Origin: an uncultured Prevotella sp.
GTDB lineage: Bacteria; Bacteroidota; Bacteroidia; Bacteroidales; Bacteroidaceae
Reading direction: 5' to 3'
Length of the DNA: 38,186 nucleotides
Assembly: GCA_900550365.1 (NCBI GenBank)
Contig: URRR01000024.1
Location: forward strand, 1 to 38,186
Of this stretch, positions 1 to 9,041 are shown piece by piece. Position 1 is the first letter of the stretch; every line of letters begins with the position of its first letter. The translations under genes were made by a program, and so were the position numbers. Under the pieces are notes generated by a model that searched no databases, was not told where the DNA came from, and was given only the letters and a program-made list of their open reading frames with translations.

Positions 1-105
1 AATCATTACCTCTATTGAGGTTGAACACTTATAAATCGCTCATTTTAAGCTATTCAGCAGATTATAGAAGAATTTTACGGAAAAAGCAAGCTGCCTCATG
101 AAAAT

Positions 106-840
106 GTGGAATGGGAACGTATTTTTCCCAAAGCCACTTTCAAACAGGCTTCCATATGGAGGGTATTGATGAAAGGAGGAGGAGCTTTTATGTCATCCAA
201 AATCCGCAGACGTTTTTTCCCGTGGAGTACCCAAGTATTCGAAATGCCTACAGCGTTTAGTGTGCTTTTCCCTTCGACAAGCGGACAATATATTATGGGA
301 GTATTTCAAAATGCGGCTATGGTGGAAGCGGTAAGAGATGAAGTTCTGAATGCTTTTACGTTTACGCCATTTTCTTCAGGTACAAACTTTCATCTGATGA
401 ATGAAATGTTACAGGATAAACAGTCCGTTGGCATTCATGTACGAAAAGGGAAAGACTATTCACAGAGAAAACTGTATCAGCATACTTGCGAAGTTGAATA
501 TTACAGAAATGCAGTTAAGCTGATGACAGAAAAACTCACAAGCCCTACCTTCTATGTGTTTACAGACAACCCTGAATGGGTAAAGGAACATTTTTCTTTC
601 TTCTGCTATAAACTAGTGGATATAAATCCTTCTACAGGCTGGGGAAGCCATTTTGATATGCAGTTGATGAGTTATTGTCATCATAACATTATTTCCAACA
701 GTACCTATAGTTGGTGGAGTGCTTTCCTCAATAGGAACAGAAACAGAACCGTTATTTGTCCGCAAACCTGGTTCAACCCTCAAAGTTGCCAGGAATGGAA
801 CTGTAAACCCATTTGTTGCCAAGGCTGGATTGCATTATAA
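106..840 (+). CDS. GT11 (alpha-1,2-fucosyltransferase-like) glycosyltransferase, N-terminally incomplete
   Basis: Probably transfers fucose (or a related sugar) from a GDP-sugar to a polysaccharide repeat unit in the cytoplasm. The motif HVRKGKDY (residues about 112-119) corresponds to the GT11/GT23 HxRRGDY donor-binding motif, and NSTYSWWSAFLN near residues 197-208 is the second GT11 signature. GT11 proteins are usually about 280-300 residues and begin with GGLGNQMFQY, which is absent. The frame is open back to a TAA at 46-48 and continues to look coding there (LPHENVEWERIF), but it holds only a GTG at 106 and no ATG. The 5' end is therefore broken by a frameshift or stop close to the window edge, and the gene may be a pseudogene. 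It overlaps the loose start of the next gene. The family call is firm; activity is doubtful. Confidence 0.75.
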   Translation: MEWERIFPKATFKQASIWRVLMKGGGAFMSSKIRRRFFPWSTQVFEMPTAFSVLFPSTSGQYIMGVFQNAAMVEAVRDEVLNAFTFTPFSSGTNFHLMNEMLQDKQSVGIHVRKGKDYSQRKLYQHTCEVEYYRNAVKLMTEKLTSPTFYVFTDNPEWVKEHFSFFCYKLVDINPSTGWGSHFDMQLMSYCHHNIISNSTYSWWSAFLNRNRNRTVICPQTWFNPQSCQEWNCKPICCQGWIAL

Positions 841-848
841 ATAAAGCA

Positions 849-1799
849 ATGGAAACGCGAGTAGTATATTATGACACATTAAGAGGCTTTGCGATCTTAT
901 TGGTTGTTATCGGGCATCTTATACAATACAATTATGAATCATCCATACAAAATGGACTTTTTAATCTTATCTACAGCTTTCACATGCCTTTATTTTTTTT
1001 CTTGAGTGGATGCACCCGTGCATTACAAGAGAATAAGAAAGGCAAAGCAAAAACTTGGAAGGAATTGTTTAGCTTTTGCATGAACAAATGCCGGTTGCTG
1101 CTACTGCCGTCTATTGCATGGACTTTATTAGTTCCATTGTTTTTTGCCACAACATGGAAATATAATGGAAGCATCTCTTCATTCTGGTTCTTAAATGTGT
1201 TATTTGTCGTCAGTTGTTTATGGACTTTCATATTGTTTATTGATGATAAATTATGTGCGCGGAAAAAAATCCTATGGCTTACTATTGTGATCTTTGTTAT
1301 ATTGTTTGCCTTGGATATAAAGCGAATTCCCTTGATGTATATGGCATTGTATGTCTTTGGCTATTTCTTTCAGAAAAAGTCATGGCTACAGAAAATGCCA
1401 GATATAATCTATACACTATTCTTACTGGCGTTTTTCTTGAGTGCAAGTTACTTCTCATATGGCCAGACTTGGTATGGAGACGAAAATAGAGTGTGGTTGG
1501 AACTTCCACTATCCGCTTTAGCTTCTTTATCCTTAACATGGTTGTTTTGCAGAATTGTCAACAAATATATAAACTCAGCGTTAGCGTTTTGGGGTAAATA
1601 TTCTTTAGGAATATACCTGACACATTTTTTATTTGTAGATATGCCAGTCATAAAGGGACTGGAAAATGCTTTTAATTCCATATCACAATTTGTAATATTG
1701 TCTATATTGGCGGTACTGATAGCTTTATGCAGTACCATTATTGAAAAAGTCATCGGAGCATTTCCAAGTTTACATTTATTGCTCTACGGGAAACGATAA
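849..1799 (+). CDS. Acyltransferase-3 family membrane protein (O-acetyltransferase-like)
   Basis: Predicted integral-membrane acyltransferase that would decorate a surface polysaccharide, typically by O-acetylation. With the ATG at 849 the protein has 316 residues. This start is preferred over the one at 813 because YYDTLRGFAIL begins at once, as in the family; starting at 813 would add 12 residues and overlap the GT11 gene. Asp9, Arg12 and His23 (in VVIGH) match the conserved Arg and His of the first helix. FHMPLFFFLSG, a recurrent motif of Bacteroidales members, follows. About ten hydrophobic segments fill the rest. It belongs to the polysaccharide operon, 11 bases before a GT2 gene. The acceptor cannot be told from sequence. 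Confidence 0.82.
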   Translation: METRVVYYDTLRGFAILLVVIGHLIQYNYESSIQNGLFNLIYSFHMPLFFFLSGCTRALQENKKGKAKTWKELFSFCMNKCRLLLLPSIAWTLLVPLFFATTWKYNGSISSFWFLNVLFVVSCLWTFILFIDDKLCARKKILWLTIVIFVILFALDIKRIPLMYMALYVFGYFFQKKSWLQKMPDIIYTLFLLAFFLSASYFSYGQTWYGDENRVWLELPLSALASLSLTWLFCRIVNKYINSALAFWGKYSLGIYLTHFLFVDMPVIKGLENAFNSISQFVILSILAVLIALCSTIIEKVIGAFPSLHLLLYGKR

Positions 1800-1810
1800 A
1801 TATAATATTT

Positions 1811-2797
1811 ATGAGTGCAAAAGTTACAGTGATTGTTCCTATTTATAATGTGGAAAAATATATACAGCGATGTGCAGAGTCTTTAATGGAGCAAACAATG
1901 GACGATATAGAATATATCTTCATTGATGATGCTACACCGGACAACAGTATGACTGTTTTAGAAAATACACTAGAAAAGTATTCTGTCCGCAAGGATTATA
2001 TACAGATAATTCACCATCCTACCAATAAAGGACTGCCAGCAGCGCGTAATACAGGTCTAAAAGCTGCGACAGGTGAATATATTTTTCATTGTGACAGTGA
2101 TGATTATGTGGAACCTGATATGCTGGAAACGCTGTATGAGACAGCCGTAAAAAACAATGCTGATATTGTATGGTGTGACTGGTTTCTGACCTTTGGCCAG
2201 AATGAGCGTTATATGAAGCAGCCTGATTATGACACCCCATTGGATGCTGTTAAGGCCATGTTAGGCGGCGCCATGAAATATAACGTATGGAACAAACTCG
2301 TGAAAAGAGAGTTGTATCATGAGAATGACATTGTTTTTCCTGAAGGATATGGCATGGGAGAAGACATGACCATGATACTTCCTTTTGCTTTTGCAAAAAA
2401 AATCAAATACATACCCAAGGCTTTTTACCATTATGTAAAAACCAATACAGGAGCATTCACACAGAATCATTCTGTAAAACATCTGACAGATTTACAATAT
2501 AATGTAAGCCGCATTGAGCGTAGTTTATCAAACAAATTTGGTGATACCTTAACAAAAGAAATTGCGTTCTTGAAACTTGAAACAAAATTTCCATTGCTGA
2601 TAATGGGGGACAGTATTGAGCAATATAGACAATGGAGTAGACTCTATCCTGAAGCCAATAAATACATTCTTCAAAACACGTATATATCCATGCGTTCCCG
2701 TGTCTTGGAGTGGTTCGCATGGAAGAAACAGTGGTGGATAATAAAGTTGTATTATTGGGCAGTTATCCGACTGGTTTATGGAGTAATTTATAGATAG
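1811..2797 (+). CDS. GT2 family glycosyltransferase
   Basis: Inverting GT-A-fold glycosyltransferase that adds one sugar to the growing lipid-linked repeat unit on the cytoplasmic side. The opening VTVIVPIYNVEKYI is the standard GT2 nucleotide-binding strand and helix. Asp-rich CDSDDY at residues 94-99 holds the metal-binding DXD, and GMGEDM at 181-186 carries the ED catalytic-base motif. The C-terminal 100 residues are basic and aromatic with a hydrophobic end (WAVIRLVYGVIY), which suggests membrane association. At 328 residues it has normal length. It lies 11 bases after the acyltransferase and 5 bases before the polymerase gene, so it is almost certainly co-transcribed. Donor sugar unknown. 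Confidence 0.88.
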   Translation: MSAKVTVIVPIYNVEKYIQRCAESLMEQTMDDIEYIFIDDATPDNSMTVLENTLEKYSVRKDYIQIIHHPTNKGLPAARNTGLKAATGEYIFHCDSDDYVEPDMLETLYETAVKNNADIVWCDWFLTFGQNERYMKQPDYDTPLDAVKAMLGGAMKYNVWNKLVKRELYHENDIVFPEGYGMGEDMTMILPFAFAKKIKYIPKAFYHYVKTNTGAFTQNHSVKHLTDLQYNVSRIERSLSNKFGDTLTKEIAFLKLETKFPLLIMGDSIEQYRQWSRLYPEANKYILQNTYISMRSRVLEWFAWKKQWWIIKLYYWAVIRLVYGVIYR

Positions 2798-2802
2798 TTC
2801 CT

Positions 2803-4113
2803 ATGTTAAAATATTTGGGAATATTTTTAGCGATAGTCTTTACCAGTTTTTTCTTCTTTCCTGTAGAATTTATCTGGTTCCCAGGATTCAATACCAAAAC
2901 AGCTATGGCTGGAGTGGGACTGATTCTTTTACTCATACAGCTTTCTAAACGAAAGACACCGGTATTGGATTCAGGGCTATTGTCCGTTGCGATTTGGGCT
3001 GCCGCAGTTTCTTTTATGAGCTTTCTAGCCATTACTTATAACAACACAAATGATCCTTCATTTTTGGCCTATTTCATTTCCATGTGTGTATGGTTGGCTG
3101 CCGCTTATATGGCTACAAGTATTATCTATTTCGTACACGGCACTATATCCGTAAGATTAGTTGCAAATTATCTGATCGCAGTATGCACTTTACAATGCTT
3201 GATAGCTCTTGCAATTAGTCAAATACCTATTGTTTCCAATGTTGTAAATTCTATTTTTTATATGTACAAGGAAGGAATGGCACAAGGCCGCCTATATGGA
3301 ATCGGGGCGATGTTGGATGTGGCAGGATTGCGTTTTATGGCTGTTCTTGCTATTACAGCTTATTTGATAACGACATTATCAGAAGAAGATTCTTCTAAGT
3401 ATTTGAAGTGGTATGTTGCTGCTTTCCTAACAATCGGTTTTTTAAGTAATATGATTTCCAGAACTTCCCTTTTTGGTGTGATCATAGGTCTTCTCTATTT
3501 GGCATGGGCATCATTTTATGGAAAAATAGGCGTTAAATCAAATTTTGTCAGGTTGTGGAAATATCTTTCTTTGTCAGTCTGCATGTTGGTCATAGGTGGA
3601 ACTTTATTATATCAGGTTAATCAAGGTTTTCGTGACAATATGCATTATGGCTTTGAAGGCTTTTTCAGTCTTTATGAAAAAGGCCGGTGGAAAGTTGACT
3701 CAAACAGAGGACTGGTATATATGTGGAAATATATCAAGCCTGAATCTGCTCATACTTGGATTATAGGTGATGGATATTGTGATGATCCTAATAATGATCC
3801 TTATTATACAGGGACACAACCTAAAGGAGGTTTTTATAAGGGTACAGATGTCGGATATATGCGGTTTATTTTATATTTCGGCATTTTAGGCACGTTTGTA
3901 TTTATGGGATATTTTTACCAGGCAGCCAATGCCTGTGCTAAGCGTTTTCCCCGTTATAGGGATATGTTTATACTCATTCTGCTATGCAATTTTATTGGTT
4001 GGATAAAAGTATCTACAGATTTATTTTTAGTGTTCGCTATCTTTCTTTCCATCATCTTCCATGAGCATTCGGAAGAAACAGAAACCTCGCAGCTTCAAAT
4101 AGAAGGGCGATAG
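2803..4113 (+). CDS. Wzy / O-antigen ligase-like polysaccharide polymerase
   Basis: Polytopic membrane protein of 436 residues with about ten hydrophobic segments and one large hydrophilic loop (about residues 280-345) before the last helices. This layout is typical of Wzy polymerases and WaaL-type ligases, which join undecaprenyl-linked repeat units on the periplasmic side. The loop is rich in Tyr, Gly and Asp and contains IIGDGYCDDP and KGTDVGYMRF, resembling the conserved 'G.G......HN.yl' region of the O-antigen ligase family. As usual for the family the primary sequence is poorly conserved, so polymerase is inferred from topology and from the flanking glycosyltransferases. It is the only polymerase candidate in the window; no Wzx flippase is visible. 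Confidence 0.72.
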   Translation: MLKYLGIFLAIVFTSFFFFPVEFIWFPGFNTKTAMAGVGLILLLIQLSKRKTPVLDSGLLSVAIWAAAVSFMSFLAITYNNTNDPSFLAYFISMCVWLAAAYMATSIIYFVHGTISVRLVANYLIAVCTLQCLIALAISQIPIVSNVVNSIFYMYKEGMAQGRLYGIGAMLDVAGLRFMAVLAITAYLITTLSEEDSSKYLKWYVAAFLTIGFLSNMISRTSLFGVIIGLLYLAWASFYGKIGVKSNFVRLWKYLSLSVCMLVIGGTLLYQVNQGFRDNMHYGFEGFFSLYEKGRWKVDSNRGLVYMWKYIKPESAHTWIIGDGYCDDPNNDPYYTGTQPKGGFYKGTDVGYMRFILYFGILGTFVFMGYFYQAANACAKRFPRYRDMFILILLCNFIGWIKVSTDLFLVFAIFLSIIFHEHSEETETSQLQIEGR

Positions 4114-4145
4114 CCTCACTAAACTTTTCTTAGTTCGGATATTTC

Positions 4146-5303
4146 ATGAAAATCATTTATTGCATCCGTGCCACATACAATCCCGGTGGCATGGAAAGGG
4201 TATTATTGAACAAAGTTTCCTACCTAATCAAGCATTTGGGTTGGGATATTTTAATCGTGACGACTGACCAACAGGGGAGGCCACCTTTTTACCCTTTTCC
4301 TGAAAAAATACGGATGGTAGACTTGGGAGTCAATTATGCAGATGACAACTCAAAAAATGTATTTAAGAAAATTTCCGGTTACTTATGTAGGAAAAGAATA
4401 CATAAAAAGCGGCTTACAGCTCTATTGCAAAAAGAAAAAGCCGACATCGTTATCTCCCTCTATCCTTCAGAATCCTCTTTCCTGCCAGATATAAAGGATG
4501 GAAGCAAGAAAGTTTTAGAGCTTCATTTCTGCAAGTTCTTCCGTCTGCAATACAGAAGAAAAGGCTTGTTAGGTTGGATAGACCAGTGGCGAACCTTACA
4601 GGACGAAAGTATTGTGCGGAAATTTGACAAGTTCGTTGTTCTGACCTATGAAGACCAAAGATATTGGGGACTTCTTCCCAATATCGAAGTAATACCCAAT
4701 GCAGCCATGAACATGTCTGGTCATTTTTCCGATGTAACCAATCACCGCATAATCGCTGTAGGTCGATTGGACTATCAAAAAGGATTTGACCGGTTGATCC
4801 AGGCATGGGATATTATACAGAAAAATCAAATATACAGCGATTGGCATTTGGATATTTTCGGGCAAGGTGAATGGTATGATATGTTACAAAGCATGATCAG
4901 GGAACGCGGACTTTCTGAAACTGCTCATATAAATAAGCCAACCAACTCCATTGGTAGTGAATATGCCAAAAGTTCATTGATTGTAATGACCTCCAATTAT
5001 GAAGGGTTTGGTATGGTACTGGTAGAAGCGATGGCTTGCGGTGTTCCTGCCATAGCTTTTGATTGTAAATGCGGTCCCAGTGATATTATCAAGGACGGTG
5101 AAAACGGATTGCTGGTTCACAACGGTGACATTGAAGGATTGGCCGAGGCAATGATGGAAGTCATGGACGATGAAGACTATCGGAAGATGTTGTCGCAAAA
5201 TGCCCGTAAAGTAGTTGCCACCTATTCGGAAGAAACGGTCATGCGCAAATGGATTACATTATTTGAATCTTTGGTTGAAAATATCAATAAACGGAATCAT
5301 TGA
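4146..5303 (+). CDS. GT4 family glycosyltransferase
   Basis: Retaining GT-B-fold glycosyltransferase of 385 residues. The N-terminal acceptor domain opens with IRATYNPGGMERV (GGMER at about residues 14-18). The C-terminal donor domain starts near IIAVGRLDYQKGF, and the EX7E motif is EGFGMVLVE with Glu286 and Glu294. MACGVPAIAFD follows, as in other GT4 enzymes that use UDP- or GDP-sugars. It sits 32 bases after the polymerase gene; the 84 bases after it, before the next acyltransferase, form one of the larger gaps in the operon and show no clear terminator. The specific sugar is not predictable. Confidence 0.88.
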   Translation: MKIIYCIRATYNPGGMERVLLNKVSYLIKHLGWDILIVTTDQQGRPPFYPFPEKIRMVDLGVNYADDNSKNVFKKISGYLCRKRIHKKRLTALLQKEKADIVISLYPSESSFLPDIKDGSKKVLELHFCKFFRLQYRRKGLLGWIDQWRTLQDESIVRKFDKFVVLTYEDQRYWGLLPNIEVIPNAAMNMSGHFSDVTNHRIIAVGRLDYQKGFDRLIQAWDIIQKNQIYSDWHLDIFGQGEWYDMLQSMIRERGLSETAHINKPTNSIGSEYAKSSLIVMTSNYEGFGMVLVEAMACGVPAIAFDCKCGPSDIIKDGENGLLVHNGDIEGLAEAMMEVMDDEDYRKMLSQNARKVVATYSEETVMRKWITLFESLVENINKRNH

Positions 5304-5387
5304 TTGATAGTTCCAGATTATTCGGCAGCCTTGAATTTTATTGGCAAAACATGTCGGCTATACTGATAACTAAATTATTTATAACAA

Positions 5388-6434
5388 ATGAAAGAGTTTT
5401 CTTACCGTATTGAGGCGTGGGATATACTTAAAACATTTGCCATCTTTCTTGTAATTATGGGGCATTTCTTACAGTATATGGTAAGTTGGCCACCTTTCGA
5501 ATGTCCCTTATTTGCATGGATTCAAACATTCCATATGCCTTTGTTTATGGTTATATCCGGCTTTTTGTCTGTCAGAGGATATGCAAAGGGCAACTTTAAA
5601 GCGTACTGTAAGAAACGTTTTATGCGCATAATGATTCCTTGTATAAGCTGGCTGGTACTCATATTTTTGTTAAAGGCATCTCTATCAGACGGTGGATGGT
5701 CTTTTACACTGTTGAAAAATGTTCTGATAAATGACCTTTGGTTTCTTAAGAGCCTGTTTATATGCTGTTTATTAGGTTTTATCGCTTACAATGGTAAAAA
5801 CCATCGTGTTATTAAAGTTCTCGTGACGATATTTATCAGTCAGATCTTTTGGATGTGGAATGTTTTCACGATGTATCCCTGTTTTTTGTGTGGGGCATGT
5901 ATTTATATTTATTGGGATTTCCTGATGAAAAATGCAAAATGGATATTGGCAATCTTTGGCCTTTTCTTTATTACAACGTCATTCTATATATCTTATACAC
6001 CTGATTTCTGGATTGTCGGCCAAGGTATTCGTCGTGCGTTGTTGAGTGATGAGATGCCGGTGGAAAGCCGTTTGAATATCTTGTTAGATATTGTCGGAAG
6101 ACGTTATTTTACCATGATCATTGGCATATCGGCATCAGTGTTCTTCATCCTGGGTTCCTATTTGTTATTTAATAAAATAAAGACACGTGGTGTATTGAAA
6201 ATAATGGCCGATGCAGGGAAATACACCTTAGGGATTTATGCTGCCCAAACTGTTTTGGTTGAGAACCTATTAGTAAGATTCATTAAAGCCGATTCGGCAC
6301 ATTCAACATTGTATGTGGGGCTAATTTTTCCTTGTCTTTCCATCATCGTAATGATTGTATCAGTATGGATGAATGTTTATATACAGAAAAATCATCCTGT
6401 TGTTTCCGCCATCTTGTTTGGAGATAAAAAATGA
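5388..6434 (+). CDS. Second acyltransferase-3 family membrane protein
   Basis: 348-residue polytopic acyltransferase, paralogous in layout to the gene at 849. RIEAWDILKTFAIFLVIMGH places the family histidine at His26, but the usual arginine of the 'LRG' motif is Lys15 here, a conservative change that may alter activity. TFHMPLFMVISG repeats the FHMPLF motif of the first copy. The hydrophobic segments run to the C-terminus, which ends in a short basic tail. Its TGA overlaps the ATG of the next GT4 gene (ATGA), which indicates translational coupling. Two acyltransferases in one operon suggest two different modifications of the same polysaccharide, or modification of different sugars. Confidence 0.8.
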   Translation: MKEFSYRIEAWDILKTFAIFLVIMGHFLQYMVSWPPFECPLFAWIQTFHMPLFMVISGFLSVRGYAKGNFKAYCKKRFMRIMIPCISWLVLIFLLKASLSDGGWSFTLLKNVLINDLWFLKSLFICCLLGFIAYNGKNHRVIKVLVTIFISQIFWMWNVFTMYPCFLCGACIYIYWDFLMKNAKWILAIFGLFFITTSFYISYTPDFWIVGQGIRRALLSDEMPVESRLNILLDIVGRRYFTMIIGISASVFFILGSYLLFNKIKTRGVLKIMADAGKYTLGIYAAQTVLVENLLVRFIKADSAHSTLYVGLIFPCLSIIVMIVSVWMNVYIQKNHPVVSAILFGDKK

Positions 6435-7666
6435 AAAGGCTTCTTCAGATAAATCCAGTCCTGCGTGTGTCCACTTCTACCGGCCGAATCATGCAAGAAA
6501 TCGGTGAACTGGCCATGCAAAATGGCTGGGAAAGCTATGTCACGTACAGCAAAGGACGCGACGGCTTGAAAGCATGCTCTTCCAAAATCATTACGGTAGG
6601 GAACAAGCGAAGTGTTGTGTGGCATGGCATTGTGACAAGACTGTTTGACCGTCATGGCTTGGCTTCTACGAAAGCGACGCGAAACCTTATTGAACAGATT
6701 AAGGCCATTAACCCGGATATTATCCATATCCATAACATACATGGATATTTCCTGAATTACCGGGTCTTGTTTGATTATTTATCCCATTGTGGCATACCGG
6801 TAGTGTGGACGGTGCATGATTGCTGGCTTTACACAGGTCATTGTTACTATTATTCATATGTAGGATGTAACAAATGGCAAAACGGTTGTGGCCATTGTCC
6901 GCAGAAAAAAGAATTTCCTACAAGTTTGCTGTTTGACCGCAGTGCACGTAATTATGCAGACAAAAAAGCTGCATTTACGTCAATGCCCAAAGACAAACTG
7001 ATTATCATCCCTGTTTCAGAATGGATAAAAGATGAGATGCAGAAATCTTTTTTCCGAGATTATGAATTCCGTGTTATTCATAACGGCATCAACACTAAAA
7101 TATTCACCCCTTGTGATGCTCGTGGTACGTTGGCTAAATACGGTCTGTTCGGGAAGCATATTCTGTTGGGTGTGGCCAGCATCTGGAGCAGAGAAAAAGG
7201 TTTGGACGATTTTATCCAGATGAGTCAGCTTCTGAATGATGACGAGATAATCGTGTTGGTCGGTATCAAAGATGAAGATAAAGAGAAACTGCCCTCGCGC
7301 ATAGTCGGAATCGGGAGGACTGAGAACACCCGACAGTTGGCTGAACTATACTCTGCCGCTGATGCTTTTATCAATCCTACCTGGCAAGACAATTATCCGA
7401 CCGTCAATCTGGAGGCAATAGCCTGTGGCACACCTGTAGTAACCTACCGGACCGGAGGAAGTATAGAAGCCATAACCCCAGCCACAGGTTATATTATAAA
7501 ACAAGGTGATGTAAAAGGATTGCTGGATGCAGCGCGCACCATCAGAAAACGCGGTAAATCCTATTATCAGCCGTTGTGCCACCAATATGCCTTGGATCAT
7601 TTTAACAAGGAAGACCGATACGCTGACTACATCCATCTATATGATGAACTCGTAGCACACAACTGA
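6431..7666 (+). CDS. GT4 family glycosyltransferase with WcaC-like cysteine cluster
   Basis: 411-residue GT-B glycosyltransferase. The N-terminal half contains VWTVHDCWLYTGHCYYY followed by a Cys/His-rich stretch (GCNKWQNGCGHCPQ), a pattern I associate with a WcaC-like subgroup of GT4 proteins and which could bind a metal. The donor domain holds HNGINTKIFTP and the nucleotide-sugar motif DNYPTVNLE, where Asp320 replaces the first Glu of EX7E and Glu328 is kept. MACG is varied to IACGTPVVTY. It starts on the TGA of the preceding acyltransferase (ATGA overlap). The 15-base gap to the next gene contains a purine-rich ribosome-binding site (AAGGAAAA). Confidence 0.87.
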   Translation: MKRLLQINPVLRVSTSTGRIMQEIGELAMQNGWESYVTYSKGRDGLKACSSKIITVGNKRSVVWHGIVTRLFDRHGLASTKATRNLIEQIKAINPDIIHIHNIHGYFLNYRVLFDYLSHCGIPVVWTVHDCWLYTGHCYYYSYVGCNKWQNGCGHCPQKKEFPTSLLFDRSARNYADKKAAFTSMPKDKLIIIPVSEWIKDEMQKSFFRDYEFRVIHNGINTKIFTPCDARGTLAKYGLFGKHILLGVASIWSREKGLDDFIQMSQLLNDDEIIVLVGIKDEDKEKLPSRIVGIGRTENTRQLAELYSAADAFINPTWQDNYPTVNLEAIACGTPVVTYRTGGSIEAITPATGYIIKQGDVKGLLDAARTIRKRGKSYYQPLCHQYALDHFNKEDRYADYIHLYDELVAHN

Positions 7667-7681
7667 TTAAGGAAAAGCTCC

Positions 7682-8995
7682 ATGAACTTTTCGATAGATA
7701 ATACTATTGTTCCTGTTACATTATCTAAGCGGGAAAAGGCAGCCTTGCAACGTCGTCATGCGTTGCACCAAAAATACGAAAAGGCGGTGACGCTTTACGC
7801 GGACACGGACATGCCTTTGAAAGCCATTGCCCAAAAGTGTGATGTGACTGTAGGTGGATTAGGCGGTTATCTCCGACGATATTGGCGTGAATTGGTATTG
7901 CGCCGCCACCAGATTCCTACGAACGGCAAAAAGCCGCAAGATATAAAAATCGTGGAGGCAGGGAAGCAGAATATCAATGCTCATATCAAATATAAAAAAG
8001 CAATAGACGCTTGTGGCTCGCTGGAATATATTGATCTGAATATGTCACAGATAGCCCGAAAGTTCGGTGTGGGAAGTACCGCTTTGGCCAATTTCATGCG
8101 TATTCATTACATGGATATTCTCAAGTGGCGCGAGAAAGTACGCCACTGGTTAGGCATTAACGATAATATCCGCCGAGGAGCACGTCCTGCATGTACAACG
8201 CGATATGCCAAAGCTGTGGAACTTTACCGCACCACGGACATGACCGTTCCAGAAATAGCGGAAAAGTGCAAGGTTTCCCCGAGTGGATTCAGCCAACATT
8301 TGAGGTTCTACCACAAAGGGATTCTGAAAAAGAAAAAGGCACAGCGAGAAAGTTGCCAAGCTGCAGCCGAAAAGACTTTTGGGACTTTGCTCGGCAACGG
8401 ACGCAAGTATCAACCGGCAATAAAGACGGAACAAAAATATGCTCAGGCACTAATGCTTTACCGGGACACTGCATTGACCATGAAGGACATCGCACAGAAG
8501 ACCCATGTCCCCCTTGAAGGATTCCGGTCTTACCTGCATAAGTGGCACAAAGACCTGGTGCTGCAACGCTCCGGCCTGAATACGGAAACAGAAGACGGGA
8601 TAGATTTACGAAAAGCACGGAAACGTATGAAAACCGTAACAGCCAAATATGAAAAGGCCATTTGCAGCCTGAGGCAGAATCCGCGTCCTGTTGCCCAAGT
8701 AGCGGCAGAGTTCGGCCTCAATCCTGAAGTTTTCCGTAGTTACCTGCATAAATATGAACCGGAATTGGCACAACAACAAGGTATGATGCGAACTCATGAC
8801 GGCAAATGGGTATCTCGTCGAAGTCATGAGAAATACACGGAAGCCGTCTACTTGTATGCCACGACAACGGAAAGTCTTAAATCTATTGCCAAGCGACTGG
8901 GATTAACCTACAACAGTGTAGGAGGTTATGTACGCCGCAATTACCCGGAAGCAATAGTGCATCACAAGGCTTTACTTGAAGCAACACAGGACTGA
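7682..8995 (+). CDS. Protein of six tandem helix-turn-helix-like repeats, function unknown
   Basis: A basic 437-residue protein built from six divergent copies of a module of about 50 residues, beginning near residues 31, 103, 174, 252, 322 and 384. The consensus is KYxxAvxLYxxTxxxlxxIAqKxxVxxxGFxsYLrxYhxel. Each copy reads like a three-helix homeodomain or resolvase-type HTH: Ala-Val-x-Leu-Tyr helix, 'IAxKxxV' helix, then a recognition helix ending in YLRRY or YLHKW. Linkers of 12-28 residues are basic. No enzymatic domain, signal peptide or membrane segment is present. It lies in the middle of the polysaccharide operon between two GT4 genes with short spacers and the same strand, so it is probably co-transcribed. 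DNA binding, perhaps regulation of this locus, is inferred from the fold alone. I do not recognise a characterised homologue. Confidence 0.75.
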   Translation: MNFSIDNTIVPVTLSKREKAALQRRHALHQKYEKAVTLYADTDMPLKAIAQKCDVTVGGLGGYLRRYWRELVLRRHQIPTNGKKPQDIKIVEAGKQNINAHIKYKKAIDACGSLEYIDLNMSQIARKFGVGSTALANFMRIHYMDILKWREKVRHWLGINDNIRRGARPACTTRYAKAVELYRTTDMTVPEIAEKCKVSPSGFSQHLRFYHKGILKKKKAQRESCQAAAEKTFGTLLGNGRKYQPAIKTEQKYAQALMLYRDTALTMKDIAQKTHVPLEGFRSYLHKWHKDLVLQRSGLNTETEDGIDLRKARKRMKTVTAKYEKAICSLRQNPRPVAQVAAEFGLNPEVFRSYLHKYEPELAQQQGMMRTHDGKWVSRRSHEKYTEAVYLYATTTESLKSIAKRLGLTYNSVGGYVRRNYPEAIVHHKALLEATQD

Positions 8996-9041
8996 CTCCT
9001 ATCTAAACTGTATATACAGACTTCATTGTCAGGTTTGATCT

